Of a stretch of 64,000 bases of DNA, positions 38,127-46,651 are shown in pieces. The stretch is from Streptomyces sp. NBRC 110035 (GTDB lineage Bacteria > Actinomycetota > Actinomycetes > Streptomycetales > Streptomycetaceae): the NCBI RefSeq assembly GCF_000829695.1, contig NZ_BBNN01000047.1:1-64000 (forward strand), read 5' to 3'. Position numbers and translations under genes: made by a program. A model generated the notes under the pieces. That model was not told where the DNA came from. It searched no databases and saw only the letters and a list, made by a program, of their open reading frames with translations. Within the stretch, counting starts at the first letter, position 1. Every line of letters starts with the position of its first letter.

Positions 38127-39083
38127 ATGTCCACACACGACACCCAGACAGCGGCACAGGCCGCACCGGCCGCGGCCGACGTCCCCGAGATGCCGGCCCC
38201 GCGCGTGCGGGAGACGGTGGCGCACAGCATCGGCGGCGGGCTCGCCCTGACACTCGGCCTGGTCGGACTGCTGCTCGGCATCGGGATGGTCGTCGGCGCC
38301 ACGGCGGTCACCACGACCGCCGGAAAGGCCCTGCTGATCGTCTTCGGCGTCCTGATCGCCCTCGCCGCGTTCCTCGCCATGTGCGGACTGAACATGGTGG
38401 CGCCGGGCGAGGCCCGGGTGGTCCAGCTCTTCGGGCGCTACCGGGGCACGATCCGCCAGGACGGCCTGCGCTGGGTGAACCCCCTCACCTCGCGCGTCAA
38501 GATCTCGACCCGGGTCCGCAACCACGAGACCGCGGTCCTCAAGGTGAACGACGCCTACGGCAACCCGATCGAGCTGGCCTCCGTCGTGGTGTGGCGGGTG
38601 GCGGACACCGCGCAGGCCACCTTCGAGGTGGACGACTACATCGAGTTCGTCTCCACCCAGACCGAGGCAGCCGTCCGGCACATCGCCATCGAGTACCCGT
38701 ACGACGCCCACGAGGAGGACGGCCTCTCGCTGCGCGGCAACGCCGAGGAGATCACCGAGAAGCTCGCGGTCGAGCTGCGCGCACGCGTGGACGCGGCCGG
38801 CGTCGAGATCATCGAGTCCCGCTTCACCCACCTCGCCTACGCCCCCGAGATCGCCTCGGCGATGCTCCAGCGGCAGCAGGCGGGCGCGGTCGTCGCGGCC
38901 CGGCAGCTGATCGTGGAGGGCGCCGTGGGCATGGTCGAGACGGCGCTGGCCCGGATCGCCGAGCAGGACATCGTCGAGCTGGACTCCGAGCGCAAGGCCG
39001 CGATGGTGTCCAACCTGATGGTGGTCCTGTGCGGTGACCGCGCGGCCCAGCCGGTCCTCAACACCGGATCCCTCTACCAGTGA
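38127..39083 (+). CDS. SPFH/band-7 domain membrane protein
   Basis: The 318-residue protein has two membrane helices (GGGLALTLGLVGLLLGIGMV and ALLIVFGVLIALAAFLAMCG, about 35-105). An SPFH domain follows (NMVAPGEARVVQLFGRYRGT, RWVNPLTSRVKISTRVRNHE, NPIELASVVVWRVADTAQAT), then a helical tail with AMLQRQQAGAVVAARQLIVE and KAAMVSNLMVVLCGD. It differs from the NfeD-linked SPFH protein near 12 kb by having two helices and no Ala-rich tail. GGGGGA precedes the ATG at 38127. It overlaps the next gene by four bases (GTGA), so the two are translationally coupled. Confidence 0.9.
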   Translation: MSTHDTQTAAQAAPAAADVPEMPAPRVRETVAHSIGGGLALTLGLVGLLLGIGMVVGATAVTTTAGKALLIVFGVLIALAAFLAMCGLNMVAPGEARVVQLFGRYRGTIRQDGLRWVNPLTSRVKISTRVRNHETAVLKVNDAYGNPIELASVVVWRVADTAQATFEVDDYIEFVSTQTEAAVRHIAIEYPYDAHEEDGLSLRGNAEEITEKLAVELRARVDAAGVEIIESRFTHLAYAPEIASAMLQRQQAGAVVAARQLIVEGAVGMVETALARIAEQDIVELDSERKAAMVSNLMVVLCGDRAAQPVLNTGSLYQ

Positions 39084-39415
39084 CCGCCCCCTCCGACTCC
39101 CCCGGGGGCCAGACCCCTCGGCGCAGGCCGCAGCAGCAGCGCAAGCAGGTGCTGCTGCGGCTGGACCCGCTGGTGTACGAGGCGCTGGCGCGGTGGGCGA
39201 ACGACGAGCTGCGCTCGGCGAACGCGCAGATCGAGTTCCTGCTGCGGCGGGCGCTCGCGGAGGCGGGCCGGCTGCCCGGCGGGGCAGGCCCCCTGCCCCG
39301 CCGGGGGCGCCCACCCGTCCAGCCGCCGGCCGCGCCCGCACAGCCGTCGCCCGAGCAGCCGTCCGCACAGCCGCCGCCCCCGCAGCAGCCCGAGAACCCC
39401 TCCGAACCCCGCTGA
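39080..39415 (+). CDS. Ribbon-helix-helix (Arc/CopG-like) DNA-binding protein
   Basis: The 111-residue protein has an RHH fold at about residues 20-62: the strand KQVLLRLDPLVYEALARWAN, then DELRSANAQIEFLLRRALAE. The alternating VLLRL strand would insert into the DNA major groove as a dimer. The remaining 50 residues are Pro/Gln-rich and disordered. RHH proteins are commonly antitoxins or autoregulators. Here the coupled partner is a membrane scaffold and not a toxin. The GTG start overlaps the SPFH stop by four bases. A perfect palindrome upstream of the operon is a likely target. Confidence 0.8.
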   Translation: MTAPSDSPGGQTPRRRPQQQRKQVLLRLDPLVYEALARWANDELRSANAQIEFLLRRALAEAGRLPGGAGPLPRRGRPPVQPPAAPAQPSPEQPSAQPPPPQQPENPSEPR

Positions 39416-39833
39416 CCCGAACCTCCCGGGCCCGGTGATCCACCCCGGGCTCCGACGATCGCTCCTCCGCCCCACCTCCTCCGGGCCCCAGGCCCCCCAC
39501 CCCCGCCACCCAGGCAGCCCCAGCCCGCACACCCACCACCCGAGAACCCGGACAAGCCCCGCCGTCCCGAGCACCCCGGATCCGGACCCGGCCACTCACC
39601 CCAGGCTCCGACGACCGGCCTTTCCGGCCCACCCTCACCGGACCCCGGTCCTCGCCACCTCCGGCCTCCCTCCAGCTCCAGCTCCAGCTCCCGGACCCCC
39701 TCAGGCTCCTCACCCCAGGCCCCGGCCGCCATCCGCCCCGGGCCCTCGACACCCTCAGCCCGAGCCCTCTCCCCACGCCGGTGACAGAACCGTGACATCC
39801 GTCCCCCACCTGGGCTTCGACACCGCTGCCCCC
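39416..39833. other. C-rich low-complexity intergenic region with short repeats
   Basis: The plus strand is dominated by runs of C with few G, quite unlike coding DNA here. It contains a CTCCAG tandem repeat near 39670-39690. Two near-copies of CACCCCGGGCTCCGACGA occur near 39441 and 39601. Minus-strand frames give Gly/Trp-rich artefacts. I see no gene. Confidence 0.55.
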
Positions 39834-39889
39834 GATGTACACACTCGGCGTATACGCGGCACGTATACACACTGTGTAGAGTGCTCGCC
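39834..39889 (+). promoter_or_regulatory. PadR operator/promoter region
   Basis: The region contains GTATAC-N7-GTATAC (39850-39868) and TACAC-ACT-GTGTA. TAGAGT (39877-39882) as a -10 box ends seven bases before the ATG of the PadR gene. The symmetric elements overlap the promoter as expected for PadR autorepression, and the transcript would be leaderless. Confidence 0.6.
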
Positions 39890-40414
39890 ATGTCCATCGG
39901 TCACACACTCCTCGGACTCCTGGAGTCCGGCCCGCGCCACGGTTACGACCTGAAACGGGCCTTCGACGCGAAGTTCGGTCAGGACCGGCCCCTGCACTAC
40001 GGCCAGGTCTACTCGACGATGTCCCGCCTGCTGAAGAACGGACTCGTCGAAGTCGACAGCATCGAGGCCGGCGACGGCCCCGAGCGCAAGCGGTACGCGA
40101 TCACCGAGGCAGGCGTCACCGACGTCGCCCGCTGGCTCGCCACGCCGGAGAAGCCGGAGCCGTACCTCCAGTCGACGCTCTACACCAAGGTCGTCCTCGC
40201 GCTGCTCACCAGCCGCGACGCCGCCGACATCCTCGACATCCAGCGCTCCGAGCACCTGCGCGGCATGCGCGCCCTCACCGAGCGCAAGCGCCGGGGCGAC
40301 CTGGCCGACCAGCTCATCTGCGACCACGCCCTGTTCCACCTCGAGGCCGACCTGCGCTGGCTGGAACTCACCGCCGCGCGCCTCGACAAACTCCGTGAGG
40401 CGGTCTCCCGATGA
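39890..40414 (+). CDS. PadR-family transcriptional regulator
   Basis: The 174-residue protein has the PadR winged helix (about 1-85): MSIGHTLLGLLESGPRHGYD, LKRAFDAKFGQDRPLHYGQV and YSTMSRLLKNGLVEVDS, with the GPERKRYAITEAG wing. The C-terminal dimerisation helices are PadR_C-like. These proteins repress neighbouring transporter or detoxification genes and are released by their substrates. The ATG at 39890 is preferred over GTG 39881 because the conserved N-terminus starts there and the -10 box sits just upstream. Its stop overlaps the ABC ATPase start by four bases (ATGA), so the regulator is first in a three-gene coupled operon. Confidence 0.92.
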   Translation: MSIGHTLLGLLESGPRHGYDLKRAFDAKFGQDRPLHYGQVYSTMSRLLKNGLVEVDSIEAGDGPERKRYAITEAGVTDVARWLATPEKPEPYLQSTLYTKVVLALLTSRDAADILDIQRSEHLRGMRALTERKRRGDLADQLICDHALFHLEADLRWLELTAARLDKLREAVSR

Positions 40415-41100
40415 CGATCCCCGCCGGATCCCTGCTCACCGCCCAGGACCTGCGCAAGGCGTACGGGCCGACCCCCGCGCTCGACGGGGCCGCGTTCTCC
40501 ATCCACCCCGGCGAGGTCGTGGCCGTGATGGGCCCCTCCGGGTCGGGCAAGTCGACCCTGCTGCACTGCCTCGCCGGGATCGTGACGCCCGACTCCGGCT
40601 CGATCACGTACGGCGGGCGCGAACTGACCGCGATGAACGACTCCGAGCGCTCCAGGCTCAGGCGCTCGGAGTTCGGCTTCGTGTTCCAGTTCGGGCAGCT
40701 CGTGCCGGAACTGACCTGCGTGGAGAACGTCGCGCTGCCGATGCGGCTGAACGGCACACCCCGCAAGGAGGCCGAGCGGGCCGCCCTGGTCTGGCTCGAG
40801 CGGCTGGAGGTCGACGACGTCCGCGCGAAGCGGCCCGGCGAGGTCTCCGGCGGCCAGGGGCAGCGGGTCGCCGTGGCCCGGTCGCTGGTCACCGGCCCGC
40901 GGGTGCTGTTCGCCGACGAGCCGACCGGCGCCCTGGACTCGCTCAACGGCGAACGCGTGATGGAACTGCTCACCGACGCCGCCCGGTCCACCAACGCCGC
41001 CGTCGTCCTGGTCACGCACGAGGCGCGGGTGGCCGCGTACTCCGACCGCGAGGTCGTCGTACGCGACGGGAAGTCCCGGGACATGGAGCACGCCGTATGA
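40411..41100 (+). CDS. ABC transporter ATP-binding protein (MacB/LolD type)
   Basis: The 229-residue ATPase has Walker A GPSGSGKST (41-49), the Q-loop FVFQFGQLVPELT, signature VSGGQGQRVAVARSL, Walker B VLFADEPTGALD and switch His VLVTHEARV. The subgroup pairs with FtsX-like permeases and drives mechanotransmission export (MacB) or peptide-antibiotic resistance (BceA-like). It overlaps the PadR gene upstream and the permease gene downstream by four bases each, so expression should be tightly stoichiometric. Confidence 0.95.
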   Translation: MTIPAGSLLTAQDLRKAYGPTPALDGAAFSIHPGEVVAVMGPSGSGKSTLLHCLAGIVTPDSGSITYGGRELTAMNDSERSRLRRSEFGFVFQFGQLVPELTCVENVALPMRLNGTPRKEAERAALVWLERLEVDDVRAKRPGEVSGGQGQRVAVARSLVTGPRVLFADEPTGALDSLNGERVMELLTDAARSTNAAVVLVTHEARVAAYSDREVVVRDGKSRDMEHAV

Positions 41101-43523
41101 GCGGGACCAAGGAGCGCGCCCGCACCGCCCCCCAGGCCCCCTCCGCACCCGTCTCCGCAGCCCGGGGGGAGTCGAAGGCCCGGACAGTGGTCCGGGACCT
41201 GGGCATGGGTGTCCGCTTCGCCCTGGCCGGCGGGCGCGAGGGATGGATCAGGGCGCTGCTCACCGGCGTCGGCGTCGGTCTCGGCGTGGCACTGCTGCTG
41301 CTCTGCTCCGCGCTGCCCGGTGTACTGACGGAGCGGGACCGGCGGGAGGAGGCGCGCCTGGACTGGCCCTTCGCCAGCGAGGTCATGCCGAAGGCCGACG
41401 ACACGCTGGTCGTCGCGCGGACCGACACCGAGTTCCGGGACCGGCACATCCGTGGCCGGATCATGGAACCGGAAGGCCCGAAGACCCCGCTGCCGCCGGG
41501 CCTGAGCGGGTTCCCGGCGGCCGGTGAGATGGTGGTCTCCCCCGCCCTGAAGGAGCTCCTCGCGTCGGACGGCACCGGGCTGCTGCGCGAGCGGCTGCCG
41601 TACGACATCGTGGGGACGATCGGGGAGCAGGGGCTCATCGGCTCGCAGGAGCTCGCCTATTACACAGGCGCCACGGGGCTCGCGGACCGGATCGGCAGCA
41701 CGTCGGCGGTGCGCCTGGACGGCTTCGGCTCGCCTCCCGGGCAGATCTCCGAAGAAGAGAACGACCCGGTGCTCACGCTGCTGATCCTGGTCGTCCTCGT
41801 GGTGCTGCTGACGCCGGTCGCCGTGTTCATCGCCACGGCCGTGCGGTTCGGCGGCGAGCGGCGCGACCGCCGGCTGGCGGCACTGCGGCTGGTCGGCTCC
41901 GACGCGGCGAGCACCCGGCGGATCGCGGGGGGCGAGGCGCTCGCCGGAGCGCTGCTCGGCCTGGTCCTCGGCACGGGGTTCTTCCTGATCGGCCGTCAGC
42001 TGGCCGCCTCGGTCGAGATCTTCGGAATCAGCGTCTTCCCGGGTTACCTGAACCCTTCGCCGCTGCTGGCCCTGCTGGTCGCGACAGCGGTCCCGGCGGC
42101 CGCGGTGCTGGTGACGCTGCTCGCCCTGCGCGGGGTCGTCGTCGAACCGCTGGGCGTGGTCCGTACGGTGCGTCCGCCCCGGCGCCGGCTGTGGTGGCGG
42201 CTGCTGCTGCCGCTGGCCGGCATCGCGATGCTCTACCCGATGGTCGGGCAGGGCCGCGAGAACGGGGAATTCAACGAGTACCTGGTCGCCGGCGGTGTCC
42301 TGCTGCTGCTCATCGGGATCACCGCGCTGCTGCCGTGGATCGTGGAGACGGTCGTCTCCCGGCTCGGCAAGGGCAGCCTGTCGTGGCAGCTGGCGGTGCG
42401 CCGGCTTCAGCTCAGCAGCGGCGCGGCGGCCCGGATGGTCAACGGGATCGCGGTGGCGGTGGCCGGCGCGATCGCGCTCCAGATGCTGTTCGCCGGCGTC
42501 GAGGGCGACTACACCGAGGACACCGGGTTCGACGTGTCGCTGGCCCAGGTGCAGGTGGAGTTGCCGGACGGCCAGGAGCTCGCCCCCGCCGCCGCGAAGC
42601 TGGCGGACACCAAGGGGGTGAACAAGGTCTACGCGCTGTCCCACGGCTACCTCGCCGACAAGCCCTGGCAGCAGGAGCCGGAGAGCAGCGCCGCACTGGC
42701 CGTCGCCGACTGCGCGACCCTGCGCACGGTGGCGGAGCTCCCCTCGTGCCGGGACGGCGACGTGTTCGCGGTGTCCGGCGCCGAGTACGACACCGGCACC
42801 CCGACGCTGAACGAACCGGGCCGGGACCTCTACCTCGAGGTGCCCGATCCCTCGGCCCCCTCCGGCTACGGCGAGAGCGTCACCTGGACGGTTCCCGCGG
42901 GGGTCAAGCAGGCCCGGTCGATTCCGGACCCGGTGGGCAATGAGAGCAGCGGCTTCCTGCTGACGCCGGGCGCGATGACGGCGGGGATGACCGGCACGCT
43001 CTCCGGTCAGTTCTACCTCGGGATCGACGACTCGGTACCGTACGCCATGGAGCACGTGCGGAACACGGCCGCCGCGATCCATCCGCTGACGGACGCGATC
43101 AGGTGGAACGCCACCGAGCGTTCCGGGAGCTACGACTCGATCCGCACCGGCCTGTTCGTCGGCGCGACCTGCGTCCTGGCGTTGATCGGGGCGAGTCTGC
43201 TGGTCTCGCAGCTGGAGCAGTTGCGCGAACGCCGCAAGCTGCTGTCGGCGCTGGTCGCCTTCGGTACCCGCAGGCGCACGCTGAGCCTGTCCGTGCTGTG
43301 GCAGACGGCCGTGCCGATCGGTCTGGGGCTGCTGCTGGCCTCGGCGGTGGGGGTCACGCTGGGCGCCGTCCTGCTGCGGATGACGTCTGCACCGGTACGG
43401 ATGGACTGGGCGAGCCTGTTGCAGATGACGGGTGTCGGTGCGGGTGTCGTCGTGGTGGTGACGTTGCTGAGCCTGCCGCCCCTCCTGCGCATGATGCGGC
43501 CGGACGGCCTGCGCACGGAGTGA
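41097..43523 (+). CDS. FtsX-like ABC permease
   Basis: The 808-residue membrane protein is the partner of the upstream ATPase. The first helix is near 52-72 (WIRALLTGVGVGLGVALLLL), and an extracytoplasmic domain follows. A first FtsX block is at about 220-360 (LILVVLVVLLTPVAVFIATA, with RRDRRLAALRLVGSDAASTR). Central helices are near 365-420. A second large extracytoplasmic domain spans about 470-680, and a C-terminal FtsX block lies at about 685-808. Such permeases export or expel amphiphilic compounds such as antimicrobial peptides. With PadR upstream, a substrate-induced resistance pump is plausible. The start ATGA overlaps the ATPase stop. Confidence 0.93.
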   Translation: MSGTKERARTAPQAPSAPVSAARGESKARTVVRDLGMGVRFALAGGREGWIRALLTGVGVGLGVALLLLCSALPGVLTERDRREEARLDWPFASEVMPKADDTLVVARTDTEFRDRHIRGRIMEPEGPKTPLPPGLSGFPAAGEMVVSPALKELLASDGTGLLRERLPYDIVGTIGEQGLIGSQELAYYTGATGLADRIGSTSAVRLDGFGSPPGQISEEENDPVLTLLILVVLVVLLTPVAVFIATAVRFGGERRDRRLAALRLVGSDAASTRRIAGGEALAGALLGLVLGTGFFLIGRQLAASVEIFGISVFPGYLNPSPLLALLVATAVPAAAVLVTLLALRGVVVEPLGVVRTVRPPRRRLWWRLLLPLAGIAMLYPMVGQGRENGEFNEYLVAGGVLLLLIGITALLPWIVETVVSRLGKGSLSWQLAVRRLQLSSGAAARMVNGIAVAVAGAIALQMLFAGVEGDYTEDTGFDVSLAQVQVELPDGQELAPAAAKLADTKGVNKVYALSHGYLADKPWQQEPESSAALAVADCATLRTVAELPSCRDGDVFAVSGAEYDTGTPTLNEPGRDLYLEVPDPSAPSGYGESVTWTVPAGVKQARSIPDPVGNESSGFLLTPGAMTAGMTGTLSGQFYLGIDDSVPYAMEHVRNTAAAIHPLTDAIRWNATERSGSYDSIRTGLFVGATCVLALIGASLLVSQLEQLRERRKLLSALVAFGTRRRTLSLSVLWQTAVPIGLGLLLASAVGVTLGAVLLRMTSAPVRMDWASLLQMTGVGAGVVVVVTLLSLPPLLRMMRPDGLRTE

Positions 43524-43630
43524 CCGGGGCGGGACGGCCGGTCCCGGGCGGCACGGGATGCCCGGTCCCGGCAGCCCGGTCCTGGCAGCATGGACCGCGT
43601 TCGGCCCACCCTTCCACCAGGAGCGTTCCC

Positions 43631-44254
43631 ATGTCGTTCGCGTCCGTCGAGTCCCTCAAGTCCCGCCTCCCCGGCTACGCCCGGGACCTGAGGCGCAACC
43701 TGGACTCGGTCATCGGCGCCTCGGACCTGCCGCTCCAACGGCTGTGGGGGACGGTGCTGTCGGCGGCGATCGCCTCACGCTCGGCCGTCGTGCTGCGCGA
43801 GCTGGCACCGGAGGCGAGGGCGGTGCTGTCGCCCGAGGCCTACCGGGCGGCGAAGACCACCGCTTCGGTGATGGCCCTGAACAACGTCTTCTTCCGGACC
43901 CGCCACCTGCTGTCGGACGAGGAGTACGGCACCCTGCGCGCGGGCCTGCGGATGAACGTCCTCGCCGACCCGGGCGTCGACCGGACCGACTTCGAGTTCT
44001 GGGCGTTCGCGGTCTCCGCGGTCAACGGCTGCGGGCTGTGCCTCGACGCGCACGAATCGGCCCTGCGCGGGGCGGGCGTCGAACGCGAGGTCGTCCAGGA
44101 GGCCGTCAGGATCGCCGCGGTGATCCAGGCCGTCGCCACCACCCTGGAGGCGGAGTCGACCCTCGCGGACCTCGAGGGCCCCGGGGAACCCGGAGGCAGC
44201 GGGAGCACCGGAAGCGTCGGGGGCCCCGGAGATCCTGGGAACCTCGGAAAGTGA
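43631..44254 (+). CDS. ahpD: AhpD-like alkyl hydroperoxidase (carboxymuconolactone decarboxylase family)
   Basis: The 207-residue protein has the AhpD fold with catalytic Cys134 and Cys137 (NGCGLCLDAHES), His141 and Glu122 (FEFWAF). Together these form the AhpD proton relay. The conserved N-terminus is LKSRLPGYARDLRRNLDSVI. In actinobacteria AhpD reduces AhpC with lipoamide, yet no ahpC or oxyR gene is beside it in this window. The C-terminal 25 residues form a Gly/Ser/Pro extension not needed for the fold. AGGAG precedes the ATG at 43631. The upstream open frame is rejected. Confidence 0.9.
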   Translation: MSFASVESLKSRLPGYARDLRRNLDSVIGASDLPLQRLWGTVLSAAIASRSAVVLRELAPEARAVLSPEAYRAAKTTASVMALNNVFFRTRHLLSDEEYGTLRAGLRMNVLADPGVDRTDFEFWAFAVSAVNGCGLCLDAHESALRGAGVEREVVQEAVRIAAVIQAVATTLEAESTLADLEGPGEPGGSGSTGSVGGPGDPGNLGK

Positions 44255-44306
44255 CTCCGCGTGCATCGACCCCACCGGCGGCGGCAGTCGGGGACGGAGC
44301 GGCCGC

Positions 44307-45782
44307 CTACTCCCGCCCGTCCTCCGCTCGCGTGTCCCTGCCGTCCTCCGGCGGCTTGGGCCCGGCGGGTGACGCCGGCGGGGCCGGTGGCACGGGGTGG
44401 TTCATGGCCGCCGACGCCGCCGTGGCACCCCGGGGCTTCGGGGCGAGTCGCGCGGCCGGCTCCTGGGCGTACGCGCGGAGGTAGACCACGACGGTGTTGG
44501 TCACCGCGACCAGCGGTACGGCGACCACCGCACCGCCGATCCCCGCCACCATGCCTCCGGTGGCGACCGCCAGGACCACCGCGAGCGGGTGGACGCGGAC
44601 CGCGCGGCCGAGGATGAACGGCTGGAGGATGTGGCCCTCGATCTGCTGCACCGCCAGGACCACCACCAGCGTCATGACGGCCGTGAACACGCCCTGGGTG
44701 ACCAGGCCGACGACGACCGCCAGCGCGCCCGAGACCACCGCGCCGACGAGCGGGATGAAGGCGAACAGGAAGATGAAGACGGCGAGCGGCACCGCCATCG
44801 GCACGTCCAGGAAGTAGATGCCGAGGCCGATGAAGATCGCGTCGATCAGTGCCACTATCACCGTGCCGCGCACATACGCCGTCAGCGTCCGCCACGCGGC
44901 CGGTCCGGCGCCGGCGACGCCCGGACGGGCGGCGGCGGGCACCAGCTTCAGCGTCCACTCCCAGATGCGCTTGCCGTCGTAGAGCAGGAACAGCGTCGAG
45001 AAGACCGCGAGCAGGATGCCGGTGAGCGCCTCGACGACGACCGTCACGCCTTCCAGGCCCGCCGAGGTGATCTGCTCGGTGTTGTCGCCGACCGCCTCGC
45101 GCAGGTTCTTGGCGATGTCGTTGATCTGGCGGTCGGTGACGTGGAAAGGGCTGTTGAGCAGCCAGTTGCGCAGCTCGTCGATGCCGTCCTGGATCTGGTC
45201 GGAGAGGGTGTCGATGTTCTCCATGACCTGCCAGGTCACGAACCACCCTATGAGGCCGATGACGACGAACCCGAACAGCGCGGTCAGCGCCGTGGCCGGT
45301 CCGCGCGGCAGCCCGATCTTCCGCAGCCGGGCCACCGTCGGCTGGAGCAGTGCCGTGATCAGCAGCGCGGCGGCGAAGGCCAGCACCACGAGCTGGACGG
45401 CGCCGATGACCCGCATGAGCACCCAGACCGTCCCCGCGAGCACCAGCAGGCGCCAGCCGGCCTCGGCGGCGACCCGCACGCCCCAGGGCACGGCGTGCGC
45501 GGGGTCGGGACGGGAGGGGAGGACAAGGGTGGGAGCCGCCGCGGGGCCGTGGTCGCCCGGTGGCCCGGGTGCCCGGTCGGCGGGTTCGGCGGGTTCGGCG
45601 GGGGTGGTGGAGGCCTCGGAGGGGGCGAGGGCCTGGGAGGGGGCGGCCGATCCGGGCGTGGCGTCGGGTTCGGGGCGTGCCCGGTTCTCCCGTTCCATCT
45701 CGGCGCGGCGTTCCTCCAACCGCCTGCTCACCTCGGTCAGTCCGGCTCCGATCCGGCCGAGCCATCCTGGCACGTGCGACAT
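44307..45782 (-). CDS. AI-2E family (TqsA/YdiK-like) membrane transporter
   Basis: The 491-residue protein has an acidic, Pro/Ala-rich N-terminal tail (1-95) and about eight membrane helices. Segments include LLVLAGTVWVLMRVIGAVQL, TALTALFGFVVIGLIGWFV and GIYFLDVPMAVPLAVFIFLF. Family-typical IPLVGAVVSGALAVVVGLV and HPLAVVLAVATGGMVAGIGG follow. Members export diverse small molecules or Na+/H+, and the name does not imply AI-2 transport here. The ATG at 45782 has AAGAGGA upstream, and the in-frame extension upstream is the shadow of the next gene. Confidence 0.9.
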   Translation of the reverse strand: MSHVPGWLGRIGAGLTEVSRRLEERRAEMERENRARPEPDATPGSAAPSQALAPSEASTTPAEPAEPADRAPGPPGDHGPAAAPTLVLPSRPDPAHAVPWGVRVAAEAGWRLLVLAGTVWVLMRVIGAVQLVVLAFAAALLITALLQPTVARLRKIGLPRGPATALTALFGFVVIGLIGWFVTWQVMENIDTLSDQIQDGIDELRNWLLNSPFHVTDRQINDIAKNLREAVGDNTEQITSAGLEGVTVVVEALTGILLAVFSTLFLLYDGKRIWEWTLKLVPAAARPGVAGAGPAAWRTLTAYVRGTVIVALIDAIFIGLGIYFLDVPMAVPLAVFIFLFAFIPLVGAVVSGALAVVVGLVTQGVFTAVMTLVVVLAVQQIEGHILQPFILGRAVRVHPLAVVLAVATGGMVAGIGGAVVAVPLVAVTNTVVVYLRAYAQEPAARLAPKPRGATAASAAMNHPVPPAPPASPAGPKPPEDGRDTRAEDGRE

Positions 45783-45857
45783 GATGCGTCCTCTTCCCCC
45801 GGTTCTCCCCATCACTCCCCACTGCCCCTGGGGCCACCGATCAGACCGTACATGGCG

Positions 45858-45890
45858 AGAGCCCCGCACCGTAGGACGGTGCGGGGCTCT
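45858..45890 (-). terminator. Terminator of the lytic transglycosylase gene
   Basis: Perfect 15-base arms (45858-45872 with 45876-45890, AGAGCCCCGCACCGT) and a three-base loop lie 36 bases beyond the stop codon on the minus strand. Confidence 0.9.
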
Positions 45891-45925
45891 GCCGTGGTCG
45901 AGCGGGGCTGGTACCGGGCCGGGCT

Positions 45926-46651
45926 CTAGTACCAGTTGTTGGCCTGCCAGAACGACCAGGCGCCGCAGGGGCTTCCGTAGCGGTCGTTCATGTAGTTGAG
46001 GCCCCACTTGATCTGGGTCGCCGGGTTGGTCTGCCAGTCGGCGCCGGCGGAGGCCATCTTGGTTCCCGGCAGCGCCTGGACGAGACCGTAGGCGCCGGAG
46101 GAGGGGTTGACAGCCTTGTAGTTCCAGGTGGACTCGTGGTCCACGATGTTGCTGAAGCACTGGAACTGGTCGGCCGGAATCATCTGCCGGGCCATCGCCT
46201 GGACCTCGGCGACGCTGTACGAGCTCTGGACCGCGAAGTCGGCGGCGGACGCGGAGGCCGTCTTGGAACGGCTGGCGGCCTTCTCGGCCTCCTCGCGCTC
46301 CTTGGCTTCCTGCTCCGCCTTGGCCGCCTTGGCCGCTTTCTCGGCGGCTTCCTGCTTCTTGGCGATCGCGGTCTCGGCGGCTGCCTTGCGGGCCGCTTCC
46401 TCCGCGTCCTTCTTGGCGCTCGTGTCCGCGGCGATGGCCATGGTTTCGGCCTGCTGCGTCAGGGACGCGGTCTGCACCTCGACCTGCTGGCCCGCGGGGA
46501 TGTCCGCGAGCAGCGTGGTGCCGGCCGCCGTCGCCTCGGCGTCATTATTGGCCTGCGCCACACTGCCCGACGCAACACCGACGACACTTCCGACAGCGGT
46601 GACCGCGGTGGCCGAAGCCACTGCGAATCCCCGGACCGAAATCCGGCTCAC
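45926..46651 (-). CDS. Secreted lytic transglycosylase (SLT domain)
   Basis: The 241-residue exported protein has a signal peptide (VSRISVRGFAVASATAVTAV, then GSVVGVASGSVAQA) and a central Lys/Glu/Ala-rich coiled coil (about 80-140). The C-terminal transglycosylase domain (about 165-241) has catalytic Glu in IVDHESTWNYKA, then GAYGLVQALPGTKM and IKWGLNYMNDRYGSPCGAW, and two cysteines (QFQCFS, SPCGAW) that may form a disulfide. It cleaves peptidoglycan during growth or spore germination. The GTG at 46651 was chosen because GAAGGA is six bases upstream. Longer starts would bury that site. It is monocistronic. Confidence 0.9.
   Translation of the reverse strand: MSRISVRGFAVASATAVTAVGSVVGVASGSVAQANNDAEATAAGTTLLADIPAGQQVEVQTASLTQQAETMAIAADTSAKKDAEEAARKAAAETAIAKKQEAAEKAAKAAKAEQEAKEREEAEKAASRSKTASASAADFAVQSSYSVAEVQAMARQMIPADQFQCFSNIVDHESTWNYKAVNPSSGAYGLVQALPGTKMASAGADWQTNPATQIKWGLNYMNDRYGSPCGAWSFWQANNWY

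Noticed and set aside
39416..39833. Coding potential of the C-rich region before the PadR gene
   Set aside because: Strand-asymmetric C runs, simple repeats and no start with a ribosome site. Frames give only Pro/Ser or Gly/Trp repeats.
40368..43082. 904-codon open frame on the minus strand opposite the FtsX permease, and similar giant frames elsewhere (30232-32727 minus, 35928-37943 plus, 2959-4737 plus)
   Set aside because: They are antisense to clearly recognised genes and mirror their high G/C third positions. The translations are Arg/Gly/Gln/His-rich with no domains and no start signals.
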